Positions 27,125-39,720 of a stretch of DNA of 64,000 bases are shown here, piece after piece. Source of the DNA: Poronia punctata (Eukaryota; Ascomycota; Sordariomycetes; Xylariales; Xylariaceae); NCBI GenBank assembly GCA_022579005.1, contig MU401572.1, positions 1-64,000 on the forward strand. The letters run 5' to 3'. A program made the position numbers and the translations under genes. Numbering within the stretch: the stretch's first letter is position 1; the number at the start of each line of letters is the position of its first letter. The notes beneath the pieces were generated by a model. It saw only the letters and a program-made list of their open reading frames with translations, searched no databases and was not told where the DNA came from.

Positions 27125-29251
27125 ATAGCAAAATTGTTAAATTATTTAAAAATAGCAAATAAAATAGCTTTATTATACTAGTTTAAGCTAATAAAAGCTT
27201 AAGTAAACTAAAGCCTAAAAAAAGCAAGCTATATAATAGCTATTTAAACTATTATAACTTATTTAACGCAAAGCTTGCTAATAAAACTAAATTTATAGTG
27301 TTTTTAAACTATAGCTATACTAGTTACTATATTTTTAAAAGCATAATATAGCAACTTTAGCTATATTTTAATAAATATAGTATAATAATAAAAAAAGTTA
27401 GCAGCGTTAAGCTTTATATTAATTAAAATTCTAAAATTATAGCTAAATAAGTTATAAGTAATAAAAAAGCTTTATTAAAATAGTTAGTAACTATAAGCGT
27501 AGTTTTTAATAATACTTTTTTAAAAGATTTTATAATTTTAAAGTGCTTATTTTATAAATAAAGTAGCTTATTTTTTTAAAAAAAATAAAATAAAGTAATT
27601 ACTTTTATAAATATTAAAAGCGCGCTAAAACTATGCCTTATTATATATTTAGTAGCTTTAAGCATAACGTTTGCTTATATAGCTATAATAAGTATATAGC
27701 TAAAAACTATAATATTAAAAAGTAAAAAAAAACTTAAATTATAAATAAAATAATATAAAAAAATATTAAAAATAGCTTAAGTATTAAATTATTTAAAGTA
27801 CTATATTATATATTTTTTTAGCTTATTTAACTTTAAATAATACTATATTAATATAATTATAAAAACTAAATACTAAATTAATATAAGCAACTATAAACTT
27901 ATTAAGCTTTTAGTATAAAAATATAACTTAGTATAAAAGCAAGCAATTATTAAGTTTTTAAAAGCATATAATAGCAAATATATTTAAAAAAGCAAAAGCT
28001 TATAAAGCTTACTAGTATTACTTATATTAAAAAAAGCATTAAAGTTAACTATTTTAAAAAAAGCAAATAAAAACAACTTAAAAGTAATATAGTAAATATA
28101 CTATAACTATTATAAGCTAAATAAAAAAACAAAAAAGCATATGCACTTTTTATTTAATATATAAAATAAAGTATAATGTACTGCTAGCTATAAATAGTAT
28201 ATATTTATTAACTTAAAAAATAGCTTTTAGTATATAATTATATATAAAAAAAATTATAAAAAAATAGCGTTTATAATATTAAATAAAATTTATAAATAGT
28301 TAGTAATACTATTTAAACTTTATAACGTACTAATAATATTTTAAGCGTTAATTTAAAAAATAATAAAAAAAAATTATATATAATTTACTAGCTTACTTAA
28401 TAATATTTATATTTAAAAGAATATTATAAAAAAAGTTTATAAGCGTTATTATAAAATATTTGCTAAACTTATAATATATAATATAATAATTAACTTTAAA
28501 AAATGCTTTATATTTATTAAAAAAAGCATTTTTTTTAAATTTATAATTTTAAAAAATAAAATTAAAGTAAACTTAGTAAAAATATTTACTATACTAAAGT
28601 AATTAATATTAAAAATAATAATAAAAGTTAAAGCGTTTATAAACGCTATAAAATATTTTAAGCACTTTATAAAAAGTTTTTATTATATATAGCACTATTA
28701 ATAATATTTTTTAAAAGCTTAAAAAACGCTTTAATAACGTTAACTAATAAAGTAAAAGTAGTATAACAAAAGATTTACATAGCTATTATTACTATACTTA
28801 TAATAAAAACTTTTAATTAGCAATTATTATTAATAATAAATATAAATTTAAGCTAAATATATATTAAAGCGTATTTATTATAGCTATACTTATTAAGTAA
28901 AAAGACTACGCTATACTTAGTAGCGTACTTTTTAAAAAAGCTTATAAATATATAGTTATAATATTTTATATAAAAAAAAAAGTTGTTAGCAATATTATTA
29001 AGTTTATAACATTAGTACTATTAAATTAAAAGTAATAAAGTTATTATTTATAGCAATTATTAATTATTAAGCATAATATATAATAAAGCTAAGCAACTTA
29101 CTTATATTATAAAATTTATTAACTTTATTAAGCATTATAGCGTTTAAATTATATATAAACCTAGCAAAGCTAATTTAATTACTAACTAGCTTTTAAAACT
29201 AATAAAAAATATAATAATAAATAATAAGCTAAAAATAGTATACTTGCTTAA
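27125..29251 (+). mobile_element. Older copia-like relic, left part, interrupted by element A2
   Basis: On the plus strand at 27,301-27,330 a frame reads F-L-N-Y-S-Y-T-S-Y-Y. Undoing G-to-A and C-to-T changes in this short motif gives the D-x-G-C-T-S-H box found near the protease/pre-integrase junction of Ty1/copia polyproteins. A long stretch with regular codon-like spacing follows. The sequence stops at the CTTAA target site (29,247-29,251) of the gypsy insertion and resumes at 38,132. The family call is an inference from one mutated motif. Confidence 0.35.
29247..29251. repeat. Target-site duplication CTTAA, left copy
   Basis: CTTAA directly precedes the left LTR and recurs at 38,132-38,136 directly after the right LTR. 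Five-base duplications are normal for Ty3/gypsy integrases. Confidence 0.85.
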
Positions 29252-29418
29252 TAATAGCATCAGGTCAGTATGATGAAAATAAGAATGAATTGACTAGAGT
29301 AGAAGCAAGGTTTAAATAATCCTTTAAATTAATTTATGCTATGTTTGTAGACTAATAAGGTTACGTAATAGAGTTACGTGACGTATTTGTATAATGTATT
29401 TTTATAATGCGTATAATA
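29252..29418 (-). repeat. 3' LTR of element A2 (167 bp)
   Basis: Direct repeat of 37,965-38,131 with the same length. Nearly all differences are transitions. Its right edge reads gcgtataata where the partner keeps gcgcgtaaca, showing the original terminal CA now RIP-changed to TA. Confidence 0.9.
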
Positions 29419-29432
29419 AACTGCCCCCTTTT
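29419..29432 (-). other. Polypurine tract of element A2
   Basis: The plus strand reads aactgccccctttt; its complement is AAAAGGGGGCAGTT, directly upstream of the 3' LTR in the minus-strand sense. This is the expected primer site for plus-strand DNA synthesis and fixes the direction of the element. Confidence 0.8.
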
Positions 29433-32400
29433 AACATAAAAAAAAACGTCTTTGTTTTCGTTTTGCAGTCTTTTTGTTTTAATAATGCTAATGTAGTTAG
29501 GTAATGTAAAAGCAATTATTTTTGCGTTAGTTTAATTTTTAGTTTAATTTTTTAATTAATGTAATAGATTAAAAGTAGTTAGGTAAGCTAGTTTAGTAGA
29601 CTAATAATATATTTAATTTTGTTTTTAGGATATTTTTTTATAGTTTTTATTAGGTAATAGTAGGTAATCTTATAAATTAATTAGTAACAGCAAGTTAATT
29701 AGCTAATTTATTTTTTAGTTTTTTAAACTTGTTGTTTGTTTACTTAATTATTTTATTAAATTTGTTTTTAAGCTTATTATAAGCTTTTTTAATCTTAATA
29801 ATGTTGTTTGCTAGTATATTATTATATTATACTGCTTTGTTAAGCTTTTTTTGTAGTTTTCGAAATTTTGCTATATGTATATTAAATAAAAAGATATTAA
29901 AGGCGCTTAGGAATATAGTAAGCACTTTTTTTATTATATTAGCAATATAGTACTAAATTAAGCTGTTAATAAGGCCTTTTTTAACGCTATATTTAATTTT
30001 TATATTAATTAATTTGTTAATCTTAGTAAAGATCTTTATAAGCTTTTGTTTTTTTACTTATTAAGTATTAAACTTGTTAATAGATTTGCTAGTAATTTGC
30101 GTAGTTTTATTATATTGTTTTTTAGCTTTTTTTAATTAAAATTTAGCTATTAACAATTAGACTATCTTATGTTTAATAGTTTATATAGTAGTTTAATTAG
30201 TTTAATTACTTGTGGTTTTAGCTAGTAACGCAGGTTTTCTAAGGTAGGCAATCGATCTTTTTAGTAAACAGGTTAGTACTTTAAGAGGATTGTTCTGTTT
30301 TTTTAGTAGCGACATTAGTTTAATTAGTTTAATTGTTTTTGTTAGTAGTAACTAGGCGTACTTGTATTTTTAGGTATTTGCTTACTATTTTTAACATTGT
30401 AATATAACTTTAGTAGTAAGGTTATATAGCAGCTAAATTAAACTTGCGTTATTAATTATATTAACTATTGTTTAAAGCATTACTTTTAATTTATATTGTG
30501 CATTTTTTGCAATGCGTAGGGCTTTTAGTTATTTTAGTTTAATGTTTATTATAACAAATTGCAACTAGTTATCTTACTACTTTTTATCTTCTAATTATGT
30601 AATAAAATTTATTAGTATATATGTATTTGCTTATAACAAGTTGTTTAATTGTTTGCTATTTAGTTAGCAAACTATAAAGTAGTTTATTATCTTTTTATAG
30701 TTAAGATATTTTTTTAGTGCAATATTTTGCAGTACGTTTGCTTAATATGTAAGCGCTAGCTATTTAGTATTGTATAGTATCTTATTAACGTTGTAATAAT
30801 TTTTTATAAGAATATTATGTATATTAGTTAATATAGTTGCTTTTAAAGGAATTTTTTTAAATGTTAGTTTAGCTTGTTAATATGTTTTATTATATTTTTT
30901 TTGCTGCTTTAGCGATACTTTAAAGTCTGCTGCTTATAAGAATAGAATATTTAAAAATATTTTAACTTAATAGCTTATTATTAAGACAGTATAATTGGTG
31001 TAGTATTAATAATGTATTAGAATAATGTATAGCGTTAAAATAATGCGTAATTAATTATAGTATAAGGAAATAAAAGTAATGCAGTGTTAAAATAAATAAA
31101 TTAGCAAGTTGTTAATGTTTTTAGCAATAAAGTAGTTAAGTACTTTTTAAGTGCTAATATAATAGTGTTTATACCTTATAAGTATACTTATATATTAGTT
31201 TTAGGTATAACTATTACCGTTTTTTATTTGTCTAATGGAATTTCCTCTAAAATATTAACATTTTTATATATTTTATTTTTTGCTATAGTCTTAAGCTTGT
31301 TAAAGGTTATTTTATAGTTTTTGTTATATTATTTTATTATTTTTAAAGCATTTTGCATTAGTATATGTTAAAAATACTATATGTTATAAATAAGAAAATA
31401 GCCGCGCTACTTAACTAAATATTTTAATAATACCTAGTTTATTGCCTTTATAACTTGTTTTAAAATTATTTTCTTAATCTTGTATAATTTTTATTTGTTA
31501 GTATTTTTGTCTATAAATACCTATCCTAATTATAGTTTTTTTTTGTTAAATAAATTTATTTTTTTTAGTATAGAATATAGATAAGCTATTAAAACTATTT
31601 AATATACTTTTTAATGCTTTAGGAAATTTAGCTTGTATACTAGGTTGCTTACCTTTTTAAAAATAGTTAAAGGTTTAACTTTCTATTATAACTATTTTCT
31701 TAAGGGTTTACTAAGAAGGTGATATTCCTTATATAGTTTAAAGTACACTTTGTTTTTAACGTTATAATATCTTTTTTGTTTTATTTTGTTATATTTAATT
31801 TTTATATTAGCAGCTGCGTAATTAATTGCTGTTTATGCTTTAATTTAATATAAACGTTTATATACTTTAAAGTCTAGTGCATTTTTTAGCACTTATAAGA
31901 TCGTTATAAAATCTTTTAGCTTAAATCTTAGTACTACCTTGTTAAAAAATTGTTTTAGTGTTTCTTATTTAAAATTATTAAAGGCATATTAAAGTGTTAT
32001 AATGATCAATATTTATAAAATATTTAAAGTAGTATAATAGTATTATATAGCAATCTTTATATTTTAGTTTTTTTGTTTTAACTAGCTATTGGTTTATAAG
32101 TAGTATGCTATAAACATAAGTAGTTTTGTAAATATATAAATAAAAAGTGTTTGCTAAAGTTTTAACATAAATTTTAAATCTTTATTTAATATAATTTTTA
32201 ATAGTATGCCTTATTTATATAATATTAACATCTTTAATATAATAGTTTCCTATTTTGCTATAGTATATTTAATGTTTTTTAAGATAAGTAGTGTCTTTTT
32301 GCTAAACTTATATATAACTATTAAGAAACAGTTATAAGTGCTGTAGCCTAGTATTTGCTATAAGGTTCTTTAAGATGATATAGTAAGCATACTAACTATA

Positions 32401-33419
32401 AAGTCTATTATAATAGTGTAGTATAAAATGCTTATAATTGCTATTAAACGCAATAATCTAAGTATTTTGTTTTAGTTTATATAATTTTAAATACAGTTTA
32501 GGTAATATTATAAGTATTGTTTTAATTTTTGTAATAGATTTTTAATATAATAGCTTTTAAGATTGTATAGCATCTTATTAATTTTAAAGTAGTGTTTTTT
32601 ATTATATACTTTATAAAATAGTTTTGCTATGTAATTATTTAGTATAATTAAGCAATTGCTTTGTTTGTATAGTGTATAGTATAGCAATTTATCTTTTTAA
32701 GCAAATTTTATTTTTATAATTTTTATTTGAGTACCTAGCTTTTTAAAGATATTTTTTGTTTTTGCGTTATTATTATATTTTTTAATTAACTTGTTTTTAA
32801 ATTTAGGTATTATATATACGTTATATACTGGGTATGCAAATTCTTTAATAATGTTGTCTAATACGTTTTTATTGTTTTTTTTTGCTTTTTTTTTGTTATT
32901 AAAGGTCGCTTTTGTCGGAAGTTTTAATAATATATTTAAAACTAAATTAACTTTGCTTAGAATATAACGTACGTTAAGTTTATATTAATTAAAATAAATA
33001 AAAGCTTAAACTAGCTTTAAGTTTATTTTAATAATATTTGTTATTATTATATTTTTTTAATTTATTATTTTTTTTATAGCTTAATAATCTATTAAAACAA
33101 TAATTAAATGTTTTAAGAATTATAGTTAAGGTTATATTTGCTTGTAAAGCTAAACAAGATATAAGATTTTAAGTTTTATAGCGTAGTATTTTCTTTTTGC
33201 TTTTGTTAGAACTTTGCTTAAATATATAATTAGTTTAATAGTGTTTATGTATATAGATTTTTTATTTTAAAGATTATTTGCTATATAAAATATTATTACT
33301 TTATAGCTTTATTTTGCTAAAGCGTTTATTTTTAAAAAAACTTGTTTATTATAATTTTAGTATACTAAATAGTTTGACTTGTATAAGTTTTTTTATATAA
33401 TATTAAAGCTTTTTATTTT

Positions 33420-33900
33420 TTGTTTTATTAGTTAAAATGTTTATTATAACGTTTATTTTTTTTATATAGAAGGTTTTTTTTATAGCAATTTTTTAGTTTC
33501 TTGTTTTTTTGCTAATATAGAGGTTTTTTTTTTTTAAAAAGGCTTAAGCTTTTATTAAAACTATAAAATATATTTTTTTAGCTATGTAATTATTTTAATA
33601 TATGTTTTAAAGTTTTCTAATATCTTTGGCATTTTTATTTTTGCTATTGCTTTAGTACAGTATTTTGTTATAGCAATGCTTAAACTATCTACTTTTAAAC
33701 CTAGGAGTTTAACTATAAAGTATGCGCAAAAAGACTTTTTTAGTAAAATAGCTAGTTTAATATTTTAAAATAGCTTTAATATTTTGTAAAGGTAATTATA
33801 GTGCTTTTTTTAAGTGTTGCTAAAAATAACGATATTATTTATATATGCGCAGTAATAGTCTTTATAAAGCCTAAGCCTTTAGTTTATAAACTATTGTATA
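33420..33900 (-). pseudogene. Reverse transcriptase/RNase H core remnant of element A2
   Basis: Minus-strand codons 33,845-33,834 read tat-ata-aat-aat (YINN), the catalytic YIDD box with both Asp codons changed to Asn by G-to-A. Downstream in frame come I-V-I-F-S, then K-K-S-F-C-A-Y and L-L-G-L-K-V-D at about 33,690-33,750, in the order seen in Ty3/gypsy reverse transcriptases. The following segment (33,540-33,660) fits the linker to RNase H. Several taa/tag codons stand where Gln or Trp would be expected. Confidence 0.75.
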
Positions 33901-36014
33901 TATGCTGGGCTATTTTTAAATTTTATTAATGCAACGCTTAATACTTCTAGTTTTCTAGGTAACATAATAACTATTTTGTTTTTATGTTTTGTATAAACTA
34001 GTAGCTAGTAAAAAAAAGAAGTTACGTTATATACTATTATAAAGGCTTTGCTTTTAAGATTAGCTATTATGTTGTTTTAATAAGGTATTAAATAAATATT
34101 TAGGATGCTAATATTATTTAGCGCGTATAGGTTTATAACAACTTTTTTTTTTTTTTTATTATTTATGATCTTTTATGTAACAAATATTAAGCATTTAAAT
34201 AGGCTAGGTTTTTTTATTTAATATAGTTTTTTTTATTAGTATAGTATATTAAATATATTATCGAAGATTTGTTAGTTTTTAATTCCTAATTAGTATAGTT
34301 TTATTTTTATTTATTATTTTTGCTAATTGTTAACAAAATTAACTTTTAGTTTTTCTTTTTTTAGCATTAGTATAATACCTTTTTTTATTTATATATTATA
34401 TTGCTTTAGTATTTTAATAAACTTTAATATATACTGTAGCTTTTTATTAAATACGTGGACTTTGTATTTTGTTTTAGTAAATAAAATATGTTTTAAATAG
34501 ATTAGTTTTATTTTAGTATTTTTGCAGTTTGTATTTAGTTATAATAGTATATTATAATTATTTTTAGCTAATATTAACTAAGCTTTGTAAATATTAGGTG
34601 TCTTTGTTTGCAAGTAAGCTAGTATATTATTATTAAAATTAAACTAGTTAAAGCTTGTTTTATATTGTATAGCTAATACTTTAGCGTAAGCATTAGTTTA
34701 GTATACTTTTTTAATTTTATTAACGTCTAGGTTTTTAATATTTCTTAATTTTAAGTTTTTTTTAAGTATAATTAGTTTGTTAGTAGTATTAGTATATATT
34801 ACTAACTTAAGTAATTTATAGTTTAATATAGCATTTATAAGTTTAAATAATAATGTTTAAAATATAAAATGTTTTCTATATTTAAAGTAGTATTTATCTG
34901 GCAGATTTGTATATTGTACTAGTATATTTATTATAGTATATAGTTTAACTATTATATTAGTTTATATGGTAACCTTTTGTTTTAGTAGTATGTGTTTATA
35001 GAAAATAGTTATAAGTATTGCTGCTTTAGCTGCTAAGTTTATATATAGTTGTTGTTTAGGTATATATAATATAACGCTATGTTTATAAAACTATAGTATA
35101 CTTAAAAAAATTCTCGGTTTTAAGTTTTAATATAGCTATGCTGTTATTTTAATACGTACTTTTAGCTTTATACTAGTTTATAGTAGTATTAAAAAAGTTG
35201 CTATCTTATTTAATTTAATTATGCTTTTTATTTTTTTAAATAGCATTAGTTAAAGTGCTTAATAGACCTTATATAGTACTTTTACTTTGTTAAAAAACTG
35301 TTTGCTTACTATTATGTTTAATGCTTTCAAATTTGTATATATTGTAAATATATTGTGTTAACCTTTAAATCTAGCTAATAATTTAGTATATATATACTTA
35401 GAGGGAATTTTCTAATTTAATGTTGTTTTTAGCTTTGCGTTAATAATTACCTCTTTGTATAGGGCGTAATTGTTATTTATATAAAAGATTTTACTTAATG
35501 CTGCTATTAGGTTAGTAAGATTTTTAAAATAATTTTTAACTGTTAGCTTATAGTATAACGGTAATTATTTTATATTTTAACAATAAGAATTTTTTATTAC
35601 GTGCTTTATATACTAGTTTTTTAAAGGAAACATTGTTTAACATTTTTTATAAGTGTGTTTATATTTTAGTGTAAGTACTAGTTTACTAATAATTATAAGG
35701 ACTAATAAATAGTTATTAATGTTTTAATTGCTGTTTAGTAATATATAAACTTTGTTTTTGTTATTTAAAATCTTTTTTAAAAAAAAGTAGCTGTTTTGTT
35801 TTAATTTGTTTTTTTTTTAGTTTTTATTTTCTTTATTATGTGCTACATATACTTTATTAACCTGTTGTTTGCTTTAAGTGTCTTGTTGTCTTAGTTGTTT
35901 AACTTAATAGTTAAATTTACATTTTTAGGGAAATTGTTTGTTTTATAGTTTATAAAATTGATTAGAGGTTTGTTTTTTATTGTAGCTATTGTTGTAATTG
36001 TATAGCTTATTTTG

Positions 36015-36075
36015 GTTATATTAGTTATTATAATTATTATAATTGTTATAATTGTTATAATTATTATAATTGTTT
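36015..36075 (-). repeat. Asn/Tyr-coding microsatellite in the gag region of A2
   Basis: The plus strand repeats ttataatt(a/g) units. On the minus strand this would code an Asn/Tyr-rich stretch, plausible as a low-complexity tail of gag, but no zinc knuckle could be read beside it. Confidence 0.4.
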
Positions 36076-37964
36076 TTGTTATATAACCTGTTTGTTTAGC
36101 CTTAACGGTTGCTGTAATTATTATATTTTTAATATATATTTTCTTATTATTTTTTTAAAGTATTATTATGTTAAGCTGCGTATACGTAGCTAAGCGTTAG
36201 GATTATATTAAAGCTACTTAGTAGCTTTTAATTAATTGTTATTAGAAGAGGTAATACGATTGTTTATTTATATATTGTTGCTTTTTTTTTTAAATAATTA
36301 AAATATTTATAAAATGCTATACCTAGTTTTAGTTTAATAACTAGTTGCTATAGAAATAAGTAGATCATATTATAAACCTGTGTTAATTGCTAAATAGGTG
36401 TTTTAAAACTTAACGCTTTTACGTATTTAGTGATTTTAGCTGCTTATAATTAAATTAATATACTATTTTAAAGTTAGTTTGTTTTAAATATGTTATTTAA
36501 ATTTTAAAGTGTTGCAAGAGCATTTGCTAAGAGCATTTAAAATTTATTTTAGAGTTTTTTTAATGCAATTATATTGTTTGCTAGCATTGTTTTTTTAAAA
36601 TCTAGTTTGTATTTTTTTGCTTACTATACTTATATATTTTTTTAAAGTAGTTATAGGAAATCTTTTTAAATAATTGCAGCTTTTGCTAGATTTTTTAAAT
36701 GTTTTTTAATACTGTTTTTAAATAGTAGCACATTGTGCTAATAAGTATTTATACTAACTATAATATAATCTTTTTAATTAAATAATATATTAACGTTAGG
36801 GTTAAAGTAACTAACTTGTTAGATTTTCTAGCTATATAACTTATTATTATTATTGCTAGGCTATGCTTAATTGTTAAAAAACTTAAGTATTTTTGTTATT
36901 ATAAGTATTATTTTAGTTATTTTAGCTAGATTAAAAGGTGCTAAAGTAGCTAGTTAGTTTGCTATATTGCTATTAAGTTAAAGTTATAACTTTTATTAAA
37001 CTGTTAATGGTTTTGGTTGTTGTATTAGCTTAATAGGTAGTTGTTTTTAAGGTTTTGCAAACTTTTTTGCTAGTAGTAATATAGCTATAACGTTAATAAG
37101 ATAAAGGGCTAACATTTAATAGGATAGGTTTGGTGCTAATAAGGTGTTTAGGCTGTTATTTAATAGGGTTTTGTTAGGGTTAAAGATAAGTAGTCTTTTT
37201 TTTAAAAAGGTATGTTGTTTGTTTAATAAGTTGTTGTTAAGATTTTTATATGTTTACAATGCTTAGTTATATAGTCTATTAATTTTAAACTTGTAAGCTT
37301 ATTTGTTTACTTACTAACTTGCTAAATATAGTAAAGGGGTAAGTGTTTATTTGTTGTTTTTTATAAAAAGCGTTAGTTTAGATTTAAGTTTTAAGTATTT
37401 ATTTGCTATACTTTTAAAATATTTTGTTTTTAAGTTAGGCTTAGCTTAGTTAATGCTTTAATTTTTAATATTTTTTAAAAATTTGTTAACAACAATATAT
37501 TGTTTAATTGTATTAATATTTTTGCTATCTATATAGTTTAAAGTATATAGCGCCTACTAGGATGTTTTAATAGTTTGTTTATTTTAACAATATATAGCGC
37601 TTACTAGTTTCTAAGGTGTTTTTTCTAAATAGGGGTAAAATTAGGGGCTTTTTTTCCTATTTTTTAATTTATATAACGTAGTAGATCGTTATAAATAAAG
37701 GATTATAAAAAGAAAAGGAAAGTAAGCTGCAAGAAACAAAATAAACAATTAAATTAGGGTGTGTTTTTTGTAGTGCTACGATTAAAGCGTTAAGATGTTG
37801 TTACGATCCCTAGATTTGGTGTTCTTGTAGTTTAGTTAATTTCTTGTTATATTAACTAATTTATTTTAGTCTTTTTAAGGAAAATATACTATAGGGATCC
37901 TATTCCCTATATGATGGTTATAGTTATAGTGCGGCCGACTAAGCAGTATTGCTAGCTACTATTT

Positions 37965-38131
37965 TAATAGCATTAGGTTAGTATAATAAAAATAAGAATA
38001 AATTAACTAGAGTAGAAGCAAGGTTTAAATAATCCTTTGAATTAATTTATGCTATGTTTGTAGACTAATAGGGTTACGTGATAAAGTTACGTAACGTATT
38101 TATATAATGCATCTTTATAATGCGCGTAACA
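37965..38131 (-). repeat. 5' LTR of element A2 (167 bp)
   Basis: Direct repeat of 29,252-29,418. In element orientation it starts TGTTACGCGC, keeping the canonical TG end that has mutated to TA in the other LTR. Immediately to its right is the second CTTAA. Confidence 0.9.
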
Positions 38132-39720
38132 CTTAAGCACTTTAACTAAATTAATTTATAAGCTATTTTTAAGCACTTATATTTTTATAAAGCTTTTTTT
38201 ATAAACTTTAATACTAAATAAGTTTAAAAACACTTTTAAATTTATAAAAACGCATTATATTAGTTAAAAACTTATAAATAAGTACTAAGCAACTTTTTAT
38301 ATATAGTTAAAATAGTATACTAAGTAATAAGTTTGCTATAAATATTAAAAGTAAAAAATTTAATATATAAAAGTTAAAAATTATATAAAAACTTTAGCTA
38401 TACTATAATTAAAATAGTTAAGCATAAAATAAATAAAGTTTATTAGTATTTAAAAACAATTTTAATTATATAATAAGTTATTATAAAATATACTAAATAC
38501 TAGCTAATAAAGCTACTTTTAATATAATTACTTCATTTTAAGCTAATTATACTACTTAAATTATTAATATAATAAAGTATAAACTATATAAGTTTTAATA
38601 AAATATAAATACTAATATATATTAAATATACTATATTATAAGTAAAAGCTAAAAAAGTACTAAATATATTTTTTAAAACTATAAAGCTTTTAATAAATTA
38701 AATTAGCTAAACTTTTAGCTATTTATATAAATAAATATATAATAATAAACTTAAATTTATAAGCTTTAAAGCTATTATATAGCACTTTTTAAATAGCTTT
38801 ATAATAAAGCTAATAATACTTTTATGCTTATATAATAATAATAAAGTTAAAAAAGTTAATTAAAATATTAAGCAAATTATATTATAAAAAACTATTATAA
38901 GCAAATTTAAAAGCGTAAATAAGTTACTTATATATATAATATGCTTATATAACTAAATTTTAAAGCTAAGTAGCTATTTAAGCTATTTTTTCTTTTTTAG
39001 TACCTAATTGCTTTAATACTAAAAAATAGTAAAAGTAGCAAATTATATTTATAACTTAAAAAAAAAAAAAAGCTAAAATATAAAAAGATTTAGTACTAAA
39101 TTATAAAGCATTACTAGCTAAATAATATTTTAATAATATAAAAGCTAGCTAAAATTAAATTAAAACTTATTTATAAAAATATAAAAAACTAATTTATACT
39201 TATAAACTTAATAATTAAATTTTATAAGTATAGTAAAAAAGCTATAAAGTTAAACTTTATTATAATAAGCTATAGTTTATAATAAGCTATTACTTTAGCA
39301 ATATATATTAACTATATAGCTTTAATAATATATTATTAACTAATAAGTATAATAAAATAAACTTATTTTTAGCATATATATAAAATAGCTAGCTTATATA
39401 AAGCTTATAGTATACTAGCAAGCTAATACTAAAAAAAAACTAAAAATAGCTAAAAACTATAAGCAAAATTATAAAATAAATAAAGTAGTAATAAAATTAA
39501 AAATAGCTTTATTAAGCTAATTAAAGTAACTAGTTTAATAAAAAAAATAGTTATAAATTTATTAACTTTTAAAAAATAAAATAATAAACTTATTAAGTAC
39601 TATAAACAATTATTATAATAAAGCTTAAAGTTAAAGTACTTAGCTTTACTTAATTTATATATATAAATATTTTTTATACTTTTTAATATATATAAAGCTT
39701 ATAAAAAATATATAATTATC
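38132..39720 (+). mobile_element. Older relic, right part, beyond the A2 insertion
   Basis: It begins with the right-hand CTTAA target-site copy (38,132-38,136), so before the A2 insertion it was continuous with 27,125-29,251. It is strongly RIP-mutated with no readable motif. It ends at the composition boundary near 39,720. If it belongs to the same copia-like element, about 3.7 kb of that element remains in total. Confidence 0.35.

Larger units (their letters stand above)
29252..38131 (-). mobile_element. Complete Ty3/gypsy LTR retrotransposon A2 (8,880 bp), RIP-inactivated
   Basis: The element is bounded by two 167-bp LTRs (29,252-29,418 and 37,965-38,131) and a CTTAA target-site duplication. 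The complement of 29,419-29,432 is a purine tract (AAAAGGGGGCAG) abutting the left LTR, so transcription runs right to left. On the minus strand near 33,400-33,900 the reverse transcriptase is still readable: YINN in place of YIDD, followed by I-V-I-F-S and a later K-L-L-G-L-K-V-D block typical of gypsy RT, then a stretch like the RT/RNase H linker. Stops where Gln or Trp codons are expected show RIP damage. It is the best preserved, and so probably the youngest, copy in the block. Gag should lie at about 35-37.9 kb and integrase at about 29.5-32 kb; I did not resolve their motifs. Confidence 0.9.

Noticed and set aside
29252..38131. Possibility of a functional retrotransposon
   Set aside because: Stops in all frames and loss of both catalytic Asp codons in reverse transcriptase; the element cannot move by itself.
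1..39720. CRISPR array or mitochondrial DNA as an explanation for the AT-rich block
   Set aside because: No regularly spaced identical repeats, and no mitochondrial genes or group I introns. The readable content is nuclear retrotransposon sequence with RIP-type changes.
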